The notes beneath the pieces are model-generated. The model worked only from the letters and a program-made list of their open reading frames with translations. It ran no database searches and was not told the origin of the DNA. DNA of 64,000 nucleotides from Kistimonas sp964291505 (GTDB taxonomy: Bacteria; Pseudomonadota; Gammaproteobacteria; Pseudomonadales; Endozoicomonadaceae): the NCBI GenBank assembly GCA_964291505.2, contig OZ220221.1, forward strand, positions 186,001 to 250,000, given 5' to 3'. Position 1 is the stretch's first letter. Each line of letters starts with the position of its first letter. This document shows, one piece after another, positions 36,665-45,187 of this stretch. The translations under genes were made by a program, and so were the position numbers.

Positions 36665-37690
36665 ATGTCAAAACGAAGACTGAACCGCAGACAAAATTGG
36701 CGCATAAAAAAAATCCAGGATGAACGTGCAGAGCGCGCTGCACGCCGGGAGCAAAAGAGCCTGGAGCAATTGAACGCCAGTGATCTCGGGCCTGAGACTG
36801 AAGGGTTAGTGATTGCACACTACGGCGTACAGCTTGATATAGAGCCTCCTGGCGAACCTGGAAACACCTTCCGCTGTAACCTGAGAGCCAACCTGCCTGC
36901 TCTGGTGACCGGTGACCGGGTCGTCTGGCGGCCCGGAAAGGACAAAACCGGCGTAGTCGTCGCTCATTTGCCCCGAACCAGTGAATTGGCGCGCCCGGAC
37001 CAACGGGGCCAGTTAAAGCCCGTTGCCGCCAATATTGACTACATCGTGCTGGTAATTGCCCCGGTTCCGGAACCCCATGGTAATTTAATTGACCGCTACC
37101 TGGTAGCAGCGGAGTCTGTGGGTATTGAGCCGGTCATTCTGCTGAACAAGACGGATCTGCTGGATGACACCAACACAACGGCAATAAAGGATGATCTTTT
37201 AGCGGTATATCGCGATATCGGCTACCGGATACTGGAAGCTTCCACGGTGACAGATCACGGGCTGGATGCCCTGAAATCGCTGCTATCAGACCACACCAGC
37301 GTTTTTGTAGGCCAGTCCGGCGTGGGTAAATCGTCCCTGGTGAACCTGTTGATGCCTGGTATTAATGCCAAAGTGGGCGCATTGTCAGAAAGTACCGGTA
37401 AAGGTACCCATACCACCACCGCAGCCCACCTCTTTCATATGCCGGACGGCGGGATGCTGATCGACTCCCCCGGCATTCGGGAATTTGGCCTCTGGCATAT
37501 GGATGCCGATGAGGTGATCCATGGTTTCCGGGAATTCCATCCGTTCATTGGTCACTGTAAGTTCCGGGATTGTCGCCACGAACAGGAGCCAGGCTGTGCC
37601 ATCCATGAAGCATTGGACGAAGGCCATATCACACCACGACGCATGGCGTCCTGGCGTCATATTGTGAGATCGCTTGAGGAAGATAACTGA
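36665..37690 (+). CDS. rsgA: Ribosome small subunit-dependent GTPase RsgA
   Basis: Circularly permuted GTPase that checks and releases late 30S assembly factors. The 341 residues hold a basic N-terminus, an OB-fold (about 40-115) and the permuted GTPase with G4 LLNKTDL before G1 GQSGVGKSSLVN and G3 DSPGIREFGL. A C-terminal zinc module follows, with ligands in C-K-F-R-D-C-R-H and a later Cys before A-I-H-E-A. All motifs are intact. It is divergent from orn. In E. coli psd follows directly; here 2.7 kb of other genes intervene. A perfect 20-bp hairpin lies after the stop. Confidence 0.97.
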   Translation: MSKRRLNRRQNWRIKKIQDERAERAARREQKSLEQLNASDLGPETEGLVIAHYGVQLDIEPPGEPGNTFRCNLRANLPALVTGDRVVWRPGKDKTGVVVAHLPRTSELARPDQRGQLKPVAANIDYIVLVIAPVPEPHGNLIDRYLVAAESVGIEPVILLNKTDLLDDTNTTAIKDDLLAVYRDIGYRILEASTVTDHGLDALKSLLSDHTSVFVGQSGVGKSSLVNLLMPGINAKVGALSESTGKGTHTTTAAHLFHMPDGGMLIDSPGIREFGLWHMDADEVIHGFREFHPFIGHCKFRDCRHEQEPGCAIHEALDEGHITPRRMASWRHIVRSLEEDN

Positions 37691-37707
37691 TTACTTACTG
37701 GGTATGA

Positions 37708-37753
37708 CAAGGAATGGAGCCGAATAATCACAGTTATTCGGCTCCATTCCTTG
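37708..37753. terminator. Perfect 20-bp inverted repeat between rsgA and a convergent gene
   Basis: Arms 37708-37727 and 37734-37753 are fully complementary around loop TCACAG. It is the only element in the gap between two convergent genes and would stop or stabilise transcripts from both sides. No T-run. Confidence 0.7.
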
Positions 37754-37764
37754 TAGAAAGCACT

Positions 37765-38142
37765 TTACTGCACTTCAAACTCATCCTCCCGGAGCTTTGC
37801 CGTCCCATCGGGCTGCAGAACCCAAAGCTCACGATGAACAACGCCCTGTGCTTTATTCATTGTCCAGTCAGAAGTAAGCACTGCACTCTGGTCATCCAGC
37901 ACATCAATCTGTGTATTGCTGTAAGCCACATCCGCCAACCCGTCATCCATCACTTTCTGCCAGAACGCCTGTATTTCCACCGTCCCGTTAAACGTGCCAA
38001 AAGGTCGCGCATGCATGATAGCCGACGCTTCATACTGTGCAGCGCAACCCGCGGCATCAGCACGGTTAAACGCTGCCATCCACTCGGCACTGGCCGCTCT
38101 CACTGCCTTCAGTAGCGTTGCGCTTTGTTGCGTTGTACTCAT
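37765..38142 (-). CDS. SnoaL-like/DUF4440 NTF2-fold protein
   Basis: A 125-residue single-domain protein of the NTF2-like superfamily: an N-terminal helix pair with W-M-A-A-F-N-R-A-D-A, then Y-E-A-S-A-I-M, then F-W-Q-K-V-M-D and a cone-forming sheet ending WVLQPDGTAKL. Family members include ketosteroid isomerase-like and small stress proteins; no catalytic Asp/Tyr set can be assigned. No signal peptide, so cytosolic. The start at 38142 has GGGGA about nine bases ahead, better than an ATG at 38157. It may be co-transcribed with the exported protein upstream at 39354. Confidence 0.78.
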   Translation of the reverse strand: MSTTQQSATLLKAVRAASAEWMAAFNRADAAGCAAQYEASAIMHARPFGTFNGTVEIQAFWQKVMDDGLADVAYSNTQIDVLDDQSAVLTSDWTMNKAQGVVHRELWVLQPDGTAKLREDEFEVQ

Positions 38143-38181
38143 TATTGGATTCCCCATGTTGCCGTGGGGAAGTATAGGCAG

Positions 38182-39354
38182 TCAGGGATAACGAACCGCA
38201 TCTACCGCGTTGAATAGCTGGACAGCCGCTCCCGCCAGCGCCCAGCTTAACTCTCCACCATGAATTAATCGCGGCTCATAGCGATCCGTTAAACCGCTGC
38301 GTAGCGCCTGATAAAAAGAGGGGGAGGCATTCAGAATATCTGCGTAGAAACCAATAATAGCGACCGGCTGCTTTTGGCCTTCCGTTGATACTGGGATTAG
38401 CTCAGACAGCATCTTGCCAATATCCTGGGCAGTTTCAAACACCAGTTGCTTCAAGGTCGATACATCCCCCTCATTCAACTGCCAGAGAACAGGATTCGTC
38501 CCCATCTCTGCGAGTACACCACCGAGTTCGTTCCGGTTGGTATCCTGGTAGCGCTGCCGAAGCTCTGCATCTGTATAATGGCGCCCCTGTTTCTCCCAAA
38601 ACTGCCTGACAGACTCTGTCAGATGTTCTGCACCCTGTTCACTAAACAGCGTCTGGCTACCCTTTTTACCTAATTGGAAAAAACCACCCGCCGGGGTTCT
38701 GGCAGGATCATCAGCAAAACTTTCCTTAACCTTTATATCGCCATCATGCTGGTAAAAACCGATGGAATAGGTATCGGCATAAACCACCAGGTCAGCCGCG
38801 GGCCCCGCGGACGTTTCCCGCACCACCTCCATAGCCTGCAATATCAGTTTGCTGTCACTGACACCATGCATCGCAGCGATGGTGCGACCGTCACTTTGAA
38901 ATGCCGTATCCACCATCTGTTCGAACTGGTGCAGCGCCTGCCTTCCAGCCACCGGATCATAGCCCGATGCCTTTCCATCCACAGCATTCAATCCCGCAAG
39001 GGCATACAAAAATGAAAGCGATGTCACTTTTAGCTGACCAGATTGTTCGAGTCTCCGGAGTTCCGGTAACGCCTTGCGTATCAGGTGATCTGCCAGCCAG
39101 CCGACATGTTGATCGGTATCTGCAAAATGGTGAAACGCAATATTGCCGTAATGACCAGTATAATCGGCCACTGTTTTTGAATCGGCGGTTTCAGTGAGCA
39201 ATACCTGCCCTGTCGCCCTATCAACCAGCCAGAGATCGCCCCGTGCGTTACTCCCCAAAAAGGCAAACAGGTAATCTGCGGCCTGCACACCAACTGGCAG
39301 CAAAATCAGCCATACGCACATTAAAAGTTGTCTTATAACGGGTCTACTGATCAT
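38182..39354 (-). CDS. Exported protein, possible degenerate GDA1/CD39 (apyrase) fold
   Basis: A 390-residue protein with a signal peptide (about 1-25, cut after V-Q-A). No family is certain. Several segments fall in the order and spacing of the five apyrase-conserved regions of GDA1/CD39 nucleotidases: FAFLGSNARGDLWLVD for ACR1, LYALAGLNAVDG for ACR2, AMHGVSDSKLILQAM for ACR3, VVYADTYSIGFY for ACR4 and GELSWALAGAAV for ACR5. The phosphate-binding DAGS and DLGGAS signatures are not kept, so catalysis is doubtful. It would act in the periplasm or outside. The ATG at 39354 gives the signal peptide directly; a longer frame to 39411 exists. Confidence 0.6.
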   Translation of the reverse strand: MISRPVIRQLLMCVWLILLPVGVQAADYLFAFLGSNARGDLWLVDRATGQVLLTETADSKTVADYTGHYGNIAFHHFADTDQHVGWLADHLIRKALPELRRLEQSGQLKVTSLSFLYALAGLNAVDGKASGYDPVAGRQALHQFEQMVDTAFQSDGRTIAAMHGVSDSKLILQAMEVVRETSAGPAADLVVYADTYSIGFYQHDGDIKVKESFADDPARTPAGGFFQLGKKGSQTLFSEQGAEHLTESVRQFWEKQGRHYTDAELRQRYQDTNRNELGGVLAEMGTNPVLWQLNEGDVSTLKQLVFETAQDIGKMLSELIPVSTEGQKQPVAIIGFYADILNASPSFYQALRSGLTDRYEPRLIHGGELSWALAGAAVQLFNAVDAVRYP

Positions 39355-39565
39355 GGCTGGGTACCTGCTGTTATTCAGGCTCGCGGTAGTGGAACCTGTT
39401 TCATCATCCATTAGAATGTCTGACCATCAGGATTGGTCAGTGTTCCCGTTCCCTCACTGCGTGAGTTAGCCCTGAAAAATAGTCCATCCCTTTCTTAGCG
39501 CAACCCGTGATATTTGCAGCAGACCATGGCTGCAGTACAATCACAGGCCGACCAAATCCCCGGAA

Positions 39566-40396
39566 ATGACAACTATAATGAGCAGCCAGCCTCTCCTGCC
39601 GCCCCTGGTGGAACCGGAAGATCTTCAGCCTCTGCTGGACTCCGAGGACTTACTGATTGTTGATCTCTGTAATCCAGCGCTATACCAGCAGATGCATATC
39701 CCCGGCGCCATCCACGTGCAGCCCGGTGAACTGGTATCAGGCCAGCCTCCTGCAACCGGTAAACTGCCAGCACTGAATCAGCTCGAAGCCCTGTTCGGAC
39801 GTATTGGCTACCACCCGGACCAGCACATTGTTGTTTACGATGATGAAGGCGGAGGCTGGGCCGGCCGGTTTATCTGGACTCTGGATCTGATCGGCCACAC
39901 ACGCTGGTCCTACCTGAACGGCGGCATGCGCGCGTGGCTGGAGGAACGTTTTCCGCTCCAATCCACACCTGCGATTCCGACGCCGACCACCGTCAGCCTG
40001 AGTATTGATGAAAGCCCCAGAATTCACGCCGAGCAGATCATGACAGCTCTGGATAACGACGACACCGTCATCTGGGATGCCCGCTCAGCGGCAGAATACA
40101 GTGGCGAACGAACCTTTTCCATGCGAGGCGGTCACATACCCGGGGCGATCAATTTTGAATGGACTCAGGCAATGGATCCTGCGCGCAGTTTCCGGCTCAG
40201 AATAGATCTGCCTGAAATCCTGACCCAACTGGGTATCAGTCCTGACAAACAGGTCATCACCCATTGCCAGAGCCATCACCGGTCAGGTCTGACCTACCTG
40301 GTGGCCCGATTGTTGGGATACCCATCGATCAAGGCGTATGACGGCTCCTGGTCGGAATGGGGTAACAGAACGGATACCCCGATCGAAACCGCTTGA
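39566..40396 (+). CDS. Thiosulfate sulfurtransferase, RhdA-type tandem rhodanese
   Basis: A 276-residue cytosolic protein with two rhodanese domains, the inactive one at about 18-125 and the catalytic one at about 145-270. The active-site loop is C-Q-S-H-H-R-S-G with Cys234, very close to the CQTHHR loop of Azotobacter RhdA and unlike the CGSG loop of SseA. RhdA carries persulfide sulfur and protects against oxidative stress; the in vivo acceptor is unknown. The second ATG (39578) is an alternative start. It is followed after 57 bp by psd on the same strand. Confidence 0.9.
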   Translation: MTTIMSSQPLLPPLVEPEDLQPLLDSEDLLIVDLCNPALYQQMHIPGAIHVQPGELVSGQPPATGKLPALNQLEALFGRIGYHPDQHIVVYDDEGGGWAGRFIWTLDLIGHTRWSYLNGGMRAWLEERFPLQSTPAIPTPTTVSLSIDESPRIHAEQIMTALDNDDTVIWDARSAAEYSGERTFSMRGGHIPGAINFEWTQAMDPARSFRLRIDLPEILTQLGISPDKQVITHCQSHHRSGLTYLVARLLGYPSIKAYDGSWSEWGNRTDTPIETA

Positions 40397-40453
40397 AGTA
40401 CAATCGCCACGAGCCGCTGCAAGCATAAGTAACCACGCCGACAAGGCCCTAGG

Positions 40454-41356
40454 ATGACAGAGACCGCCGTGACAGATAACAGTAGTACCAACAGCCCATT
40501 GCCCGACCGCCTGTTTGCGGCGGTTCAGACCATCCTGCCTCACCATCTGATCTCCCGCGCGACTCACTGCCTGGCCGAGTGCCAGGTTCCCTGGTTCAAG
40601 AACGCGTTTATCCAGTGGTTCATCCGACAGTATGACGTCGACATGCGTGAAGCACTGGAGGAAAACCCCAAGGCATACGCCCATTTCAACGATTTCTTTA
40701 CCCGACCGCTCAAGCATGATGCCCGTCCCATGCCGGCCGATGGCCATGCCGTAATATCCCCCGCGGATGGCGCCATCAGTCAACTGGGCGATATTCGCTA
40801 TGGCCGCCTGTACCAAGCCAAAGGTCACGATTTCAGCCTGACCGAACTACTGGGTGGTGACAGCGAGCTGGCGACAGAATTCACCGAGGGCAAATTTGCC
40901 ACGGTGTACCTGTCTCCCAAGGATTATCACCGAGTGCACATGCCTGCGGGTGGTACCCTGCGCCGGATGATTCATGTGCCTGGCCGCCTGTTCTCGGTGA
41001 ACCAGGCCACGACGGAAAACCTGCCCCGACTGTTTGCCCGGAATGAGCGGGTGGTCTGCATCTTTGATACCGACAAAGGCCCCATGGCAGTGATTCTGGT
41101 CGGCGCCATGATTGTCGCCAGTATTGAGACAGTCTGGTCCGGTGTCGTGACACCGCCACGCAGAATTCTGAAAGCTTTCGACTACACCGAAGCCGGTCGG
41201 CAGGCTATCCACCTCAACCGGGGTGATGAGATGGGCCGGTTCAAGCTGGGCTCTACGGCTATTGTTCTGTTCGGTAAGGACCAGATGAACTGGCTGGATG
41301 ACATGAAAGCCGGCGATACCGTTCGCATGGGACAAGCTATCGGCAATTTCTGTTAA
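40454..41356 (+). CDS. psd: Phosphatidylserine decarboxylase Psd
   Basis: Makes phosphatidylethanolamine from phosphatidylserine at the inner membrane. The 300-residue proenzyme cleaves itself at LGST (residues 265-268), where Ser267 becomes the pyruvoyl group of the alpha chain. Other conserved parts are FNDFFTR, SPADG, Y-L-S-P-K-D-Y-H-R-V-H-M-P (with catalytic His) and V-G-A. It is the orthologue in the rsgA-psd neighbourhood. A hairpin follows its stop, then a second psd gene 142 bp downstream on the same strand. Confidence 0.97.
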   Translation: MTETAVTDNSSTNSPLPDRLFAAVQTILPHHLISRATHCLAECQVPWFKNAFIQWFIRQYDVDMREALEENPKAYAHFNDFFTRPLKHDARPMPADGHAVISPADGAISQLGDIRYGRLYQAKGHDFSLTELLGGDSELATEFTEGKFATVYLSPKDYHRVHMPAGGTLRRMIHVPGRLFSVNQATTENLPRLFARNERVVCIFDTDKGPMAVILVGAMIVASIETVWSGVVTPPRRILKAFDYTEAGRQAIHLNRGDEMGRFKLGSTAIVLFGKDQMNWLDDMKAGDTVRMGQAIGNFC

Positions 41357-41363
41357 GCCTGCT

Positions 41364-41390
41364 GGCGGACGGGCACGTCGCCTGTCCGCC
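41364..41390 (+). terminator. Hairpin after psd
   Basis: Ten-bp stem (GGCGGACGGG/CCTGTCCGCC, one G-U pair) with a 7-base loop, 8 bases after the psd stop, followed by AATTT. It probably separates the two psd genes transcriptionally. Confidence 0.6.
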
Positions 41391-41498
41391 AATTTCCCCG
41401 TCTCATTCGCCTCCAGACTTTCGCCAAAGATCTAAGCTAACTTTTCCTGATTTTAAGGGTCTAAATGATCACAACCCACCTGATAGGAATAATTCCCT

Positions 41499-42446
41499 AT
41501 GTCCGGTATTCAATGTTTTACTCACACATTGATGATAATTTTTCTTCTGGGCTGTCATTCACTTTGGGCTGATAACACAGAACGTCCACTGACAAACCCC
41601 TCTTATCGTCTGTCACCAGGGCTTCAGGAAATCCTTCCTCATCACCTGATTAACGATATTGCTTATTCTCTGGCAGAAAAGCAGTGGCCCTGGCTCAAGA
41701 ACTGGCTCATTCGTGACTTCATCAAGAAAAATACTATCGATATGAGTGAGGCAGCATTACAAAACCCGGAAGATTACTTCAACTTCAATGACTTCTTTAC
41801 CCGGGCACTGAAGGATGGCGCCCGCCCCCAACCTGAAGATACATCCCTGGTCAGCAGCCCTGTTGACGGCACCGTCAGCCAGATTGGCTGGATTGAGAAT
41901 GACCGCATCATCCAGGCTAAAAAACATGATTACAGCCTGAAGGCCCTGTTGGCCGGCAATGATGCCTTGGCCGACACTTTCGACAATGGCCTGTTCAGCA
42001 CCATATACCTTTCTCCAGGAGATTATCACCGGGTTCACATGCCAATAACCGGTACTCTCAGGAAAATGGCTTACGTTCCGGGAGACCTCTATTCCGTCAA
42101 CCAGGAAACCGCTGATAGCGTTGAAAACCTCTATGCCAAAAATGAACGGGTCATCAGTATCTTCGATACTGAATATGGCCCAATGGCCGTGATCATGGTC
42201 GGCGCCATAGTGGTTGGCAGTATGGAGACGGTATGGGCTGGAGAGGTCAAACCGGACACGCGCGAGGTTACTTGGTCATTTTACGACGATACCTCGATTA
42301 CGCTGAACCGGGGGGAAGAAATGGGCCGTTTCAAGCTCGGCTCTACGGTGATTGTTCTTTTCTCGTGGCCAGTGGTCAGCTGGCTCGAACAGTACCAACC
42401 CGGCAGCAAAATCCGGATGGGCGAGGCCTTGGCCAAGCCAAAATAA
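41499..42446 (+). CDS. Second phosphatidylserine decarboxylase, with export signal
   Basis: A 315-residue paralogue of the psd gene just upstream, sharing long blocks such as NFNDFFTRALKDGARP, Y-L-S-P-G-D-Y-H-R-V-H-M-P, NERVISIFDTEYGPMAVI and LGST (residues 280-283, pyruvoyl Ser282). All catalytic positions look intact. It differs by an N-terminal hydrophobic leader, residues 1-24, ending L-L-G-C-H-S-L-W-A. That is either a signal peptide cut after the Ala or a lipoprotein signal at Cys19. So it would act in the periplasm or on outer leaflets, which is not usual for Psd. It has AGGAA ten bases upstream and its own promoter region after the psd hairpin. Confidence 0.88.
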   Translation: MSGIQCFTHTLMIIFLLGCHSLWADNTERPLTNPSYRLSPGLQEILPHHLINDIAYSLAEKQWPWLKNWLIRDFIKKNTIDMSEAALQNPEDYFNFNDFFTRALKDGARPQPEDTSLVSSPVDGTVSQIGWIENDRIIQAKKHDYSLKALLAGNDALADTFDNGLFSTIYLSPGDYHRVHMPITGTLRKMAYVPGDLYSVNQETADSVENLYAKNERVISIFDTEYGPMAVIMVGAIVVGSMETVWAGEVKPDTREVTWSFYDDTSITLNRGEEMGRFKLGSTVIVLFSWPVVSWLEQYQPGSKIRMGEALAKPK

Positions 42447-42527
42447 TGAATGCCGAATACAGCCCGATACGCCCGTGCCAGCCACCTATACTGTCTGCAG
42501 TGCTGGTGTTATCAGGAAGTACAGCCC

Positions 42528-42950
42528 ATGTCTCTGGTCATCAAGACCGATTGCAGTGATATCGATTGGTGTCAGGCCGCAGAAATCTACCACCGCGTCC
42601 GCATGGGCGAACGGGCGCCAGACCTGCTGGAGCAGGCCTTTCAGCACAGTCTCGCCACCTGTGTGATCTTTCAAGATAACCAGCTTGTCGCCCTGGGACG
42701 CGCCATTTCTGATGGCATTTATCAGGCAGTACTCTGTGACATCGCGGTAAGACCCGACCATCAGCGTCAGGGTTATGGCAAACGCATCGTCAGCCATCTG
42801 ATGGAACAGCTGGATGTGGATAACATCATCCTGTTCACCTCACCCGGGCAAATGCCGTTTTACCAGCAATTTGGCTTTCATCCACTGAAGGCCGGCATGG
42901 GCTGGTTTCGCCATCCGGAAGAGCGTCGCCAGGGCAAGGTGATTGACTGA
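42528..42950 (+). CDS. GNAT-family N-acetyltransferase
   Basis: A 140-residue single GNAT domain. The acetyl-CoA loop is V-R-P-D-H-Q-R-Q-G-Y-G-K-R (about residues 74-86, the R/Q-x-x-G-x-G/A motif), and F-Y-Q-Q-F-G-F near the end is motif B. The acceptor is unknown. The ATG at 42528 has AGGAAG well placed; a longer frame from 42450 overlaps the end of the exported psd and has no site. It follows that gene by about 80 bp and may share its transcript. Confidence 0.85.
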   Translation: MSLVIKTDCSDIDWCQAAEIYHRVRMGERAPDLLEQAFQHSLATCVIFQDNQLVALGRAISDGIYQAVLCDIAVRPDHQRQGYGKRIVSHLMEQLDVDNIILFTSPGQMPFYQQFGFHPLKAGMGWFRHPEERRQGKVID

Positions 42951-42962
42951 ATCCCATACTTG

Positions 42963-43637
42963 TTAGCAGGAATAATCGCCTTCCAGCTCCCTCGCCAGTT
43001 TCTGCAGGAACTGATTCAGATACTCGGTATTGTGTCTTGCCAGGTTCCGGCCTGCTTCCGTCTTCATGGTGTCTGCCAGCCGCAGTAGCTTCAGAGGAAA
43101 GTGATCAATACCAAAGTTACGGTCATCCAGCTCGCGATGATTAGCCCAGGGATCTTCCGGGTTGAATATATGACGGCCAAGTTTGCCAGACGTATAAAAC
43201 ACCCGTGCCAGCCCGATAGCACCCAGAGATTCCATCCGGTCAGCATCCTGAACCACTTCCGCCTCCGGCGTTTCCGTTGGAATGTTGGCCGAAAAGCTGT
43301 GCGCTTCCACCGCATGGGCGACTGCTGGAATCAATGACTCAGGGAAGGCCAATTCCTGAAGTATTTCACAGGTTCTTACCGCAGCCAGCCTGGAAGATTT
43401 TGAGCGCTGAGGATGATCCTTGGGCAGGGAAACAATATCGTGAAAATAACAGGCCGCCAGAACGACCAGACGATCAACCGGACGCTCATCCTCCGCCATG
43501 ATCAGCTGGGCGGTTTTCCAAACCCGCTGGAAATGGGAAAGATCGTGGGAGTGGTCATCGGTTTCATGGTGACGCAGGTAATCCACAAAACGGGATTCCC
43601 ATGACGCCAATTGTTCATCGTCAGAGAAAACAGCCAT
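42963..43637 (-). CDS. HD-domain phosphohydrolase
   Basis: A 224-residue cytosolic metal hydrolase of the YedJ-like HD group. Metal ligands are H in S-H-D-L-S-H-F-Q-R-V-W, the HD pair in CYFHDIV (about residues 66-72), the His in VAHAVEAHSF and Asp in VVQDADRMESLGAIG. The family includes nucleotide and nucleotide-like phosphatases; substrate unknown. It is convergent with the acetyltransferase gene and 41 bp after the Mpo1-like gene on the same strand, so a two-gene operon is likely. Confidence 0.85.
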   Translation of the reverse strand: MAVFSDDEQLASWESRFVDYLRHHETDDHSHDLSHFQRVWKTAQLIMAEDERPVDRLVVLAACYFHDIVSLPKDHPQRSKSSRLAAVRTCEILQELAFPESLIPAVAHAVEAHSFSANIPTETPEAEVVQDADRMESLGAIGLARVFYTSGKLGRHIFNPEDPWANHRELDDRNFGIDHFPLKLLRLADTMKTEAGRNLARHNTEYLNQFLQKLARELEGDYSC

Positions 43638-43678
43638 CAGGTACTCGTTAAGGTTTGAAATGGCGGTAGTCTACCAAA

Positions 43679-43996
43679 TTACTGTGTTTTATGCCGGGAA
43701 CGTCCGGTCAGAAACTCCGCCAGCATGACCCAGTCAGCCATGAAACTGTACAACGGATAACGGAAAGTGGCCGGACGGTTCTTTTCAAACACAAAGTGCC
43801 CTATCCAGGCAAAGCCATAGCCGACCACCGGTAGAGCCAACAGCCAAACAAGCTCGCTAGAAATCAGGGAATAGCCCAGCAATGCCAGCACCAGAAGACT
43901 CCCCATATAGTGCAACCCTCGACAGACAGGGTGACTGTGTTCATTCAGGTAGTAAGGATAAAACTCACGAAACGTGTCGATAGATTCCTCAGCCAT
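43679..43996 (-). CDS. Mpo1-like/DUF962 membrane protein
   Basis: A 105-residue protein with three to four membrane helices. E-F-Y-P-Y-Y-L-N-E-H-S-H-P-V-C-R-G-L-H-Y-M-G at the N-terminus and W-I-G-H-F-V-F-E-K-N-R-P-A-T-F later hold the conserved His pattern of the DUF962 family. Its yeast member Mpo1 is an Fe2+-dependent 2-hydroxy fatty-acid dioxygenase. Whether the bacterial version has this activity is unproven. The conserved residues H19, H21, H28 and H67 are all present. Confidence 0.85.
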   Translation of the reverse strand: MAEESIDTFREFYPYYLNEHSHPVCRGLHYMGSLLVLALLGYSLISSELVWLLALPVVGYGFAWIGHFVFEKNRPATFRYPLYSFMADWVMLAEFLTGRSRHKTQ

Positions 43997-44140
43997 AACC
44001 GGTTCTCCGTCTTTTTATTCTTATTGGGAAACACGCTGCACTGCAGGCACCGTGCGAGCTGACGGATTGAGACTATACTCTGGTGGCGCTGTCGTCCAGA
44101 CCCGATACTCCATGGCTAAAAAACTGCGGTAAGAACACCT

Positions 44141-45187
44141 TTGCAACGATTCAGAATCTTGTTTTCCCTGCTGCTATCACTGGGAATAGCCCTTTTATCG
44201 TCTGGATCCGGACATGCGGCGGACAAACCTGTTCACCTGCGGCTGGGCACCTTGAGCCTGCAATCCGGCAGCGTGTTCCAACTCGCAAAGGATTTCGGTT
44301 ATTTCAATGAAGAAGGTATAACGACCGAATTTCTGATCTTTCCTTCGGCCCAGAAAATCGCCCTCGCTGTTGCCTCAAACGATCTGGACATCGGGCTGAC
44401 AGGCATCACCGCTGCCGTCTTCAATCTCGCCGGACACGGCAAGCTTAAACTGATAGCCGGAAACTTCCGAGAAGAGCCCGGTTGGGAAGGCTCTGCAATC
44501 GTGGTATCCAACAAAGCCTGGCGCGAAGGGCTTCACCACCCCAGACAACTGGCCGGCCACACCCTGGCGGTCACCGACATTGGTTCAACCCTGCACTTCA
44601 CGGCAGGTAGAATCTCCGATAAATATGCCTTTACGTCTGGCAGTATCAAGCCAATCCCACTGAATAGTTTTCCTGAGATCTTCACTGCTCTGGCAACTGA
44701 CCGGGTAGACAGCTCGATTGTCCCAGGCATGTTGGCACACCGCATGGAAAAGAAAAACAACGGGCACATCATCGGCTGGGTGAGTGAAGAAACCCCCTGG
44801 CAGGTCACCGGGCTCCTGGTGTCATCGCGCCTACTTACGCAGGATCCAAAAACGGTGGAAAAATTTCTTCATGCCTTTCGAAAAAGCAGCCGCCTCTATC
44901 ATGAAAATTTCAACCAGGTCTCACCGGAAGCCAATCTCAAAAACCTGGCGGATGGCAAGCAGCCTCTACGTCAAGTGACTGAAAGCATGCAGCGGTTCAT
45001 TGCTCCGGTAATGACGGCAGAACAAATGGTGCGCTATCCCCTCTATATGGATATTGATGCACGACTGGACTTGAAGAGCGTTGAAGAACAACTTCGCTGG
45101 TATCAGGAGCAGGGGATGGTCAACCGTCGAGTCACACTGGATCAGGTGATTGATAAACCACTGGTTTCCAGCTTCACCACACCATGA
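44141..45187 (+). CDS. ABC importer binding protein, NMT1/SsuA-like
   Basis: A 348-residue periplasmic binding protein. A signal peptide covers about residues 1-26 (H-A-A-D). Then G-T-L-S-L-Q-S-G-S-V-F-Q-L-A-K-D-F-G-Y-F-N-E-E-G-I starts the NMT1 domain found in taurine, sulfonate, nitrate and thiamine-precursor uptake. The ligand cannot be read from the sequence. The start is TTG, since the frame is closed upstream at 44117 and the first ATG comes much later. The gene overlaps the ATPase gene by 4 bp (ATGA). Three genes, 44141-46711, form one importer operon. Confidence 0.85.
   Translation: MQRFRILFSLLLSLGIALLSSGSGHAADKPVHLRLGTLSLQSGSVFQLAKDFGYFNEEGITTEFLIFPSAQKIALAVASNDLDIGLTGITAAVFNLAGHGKLKLIAGNFREEPGWEGSAIVVSNKAWREGLHHPRQLAGHTLAVTDIGSTLHFTAGRISDKYAFTSGSIKPIPLNSFPEIFTALATDRVDSSIVPGMLAHRMEKKNNGHIIGWVSEETPWQVTGLLVSSRLLTQDPKTVEKFLHAFRKSSRLYHENFNQVSPEANLKNLADGKQPLRQVTESMQRFIAPVMTAEQMVRYPLYMDIDARLDLKSVEEQLRWYQEQGMVNRRVTLDQVIDKPLVSSFTTP

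Noticed and set aside
42450..42527. Longer acetyltransferase frame starting at 42450
   Set aside because: The added residues are Cys/Tyr-rich without family match and the internal ATG at 42528 has a good ribosome site.
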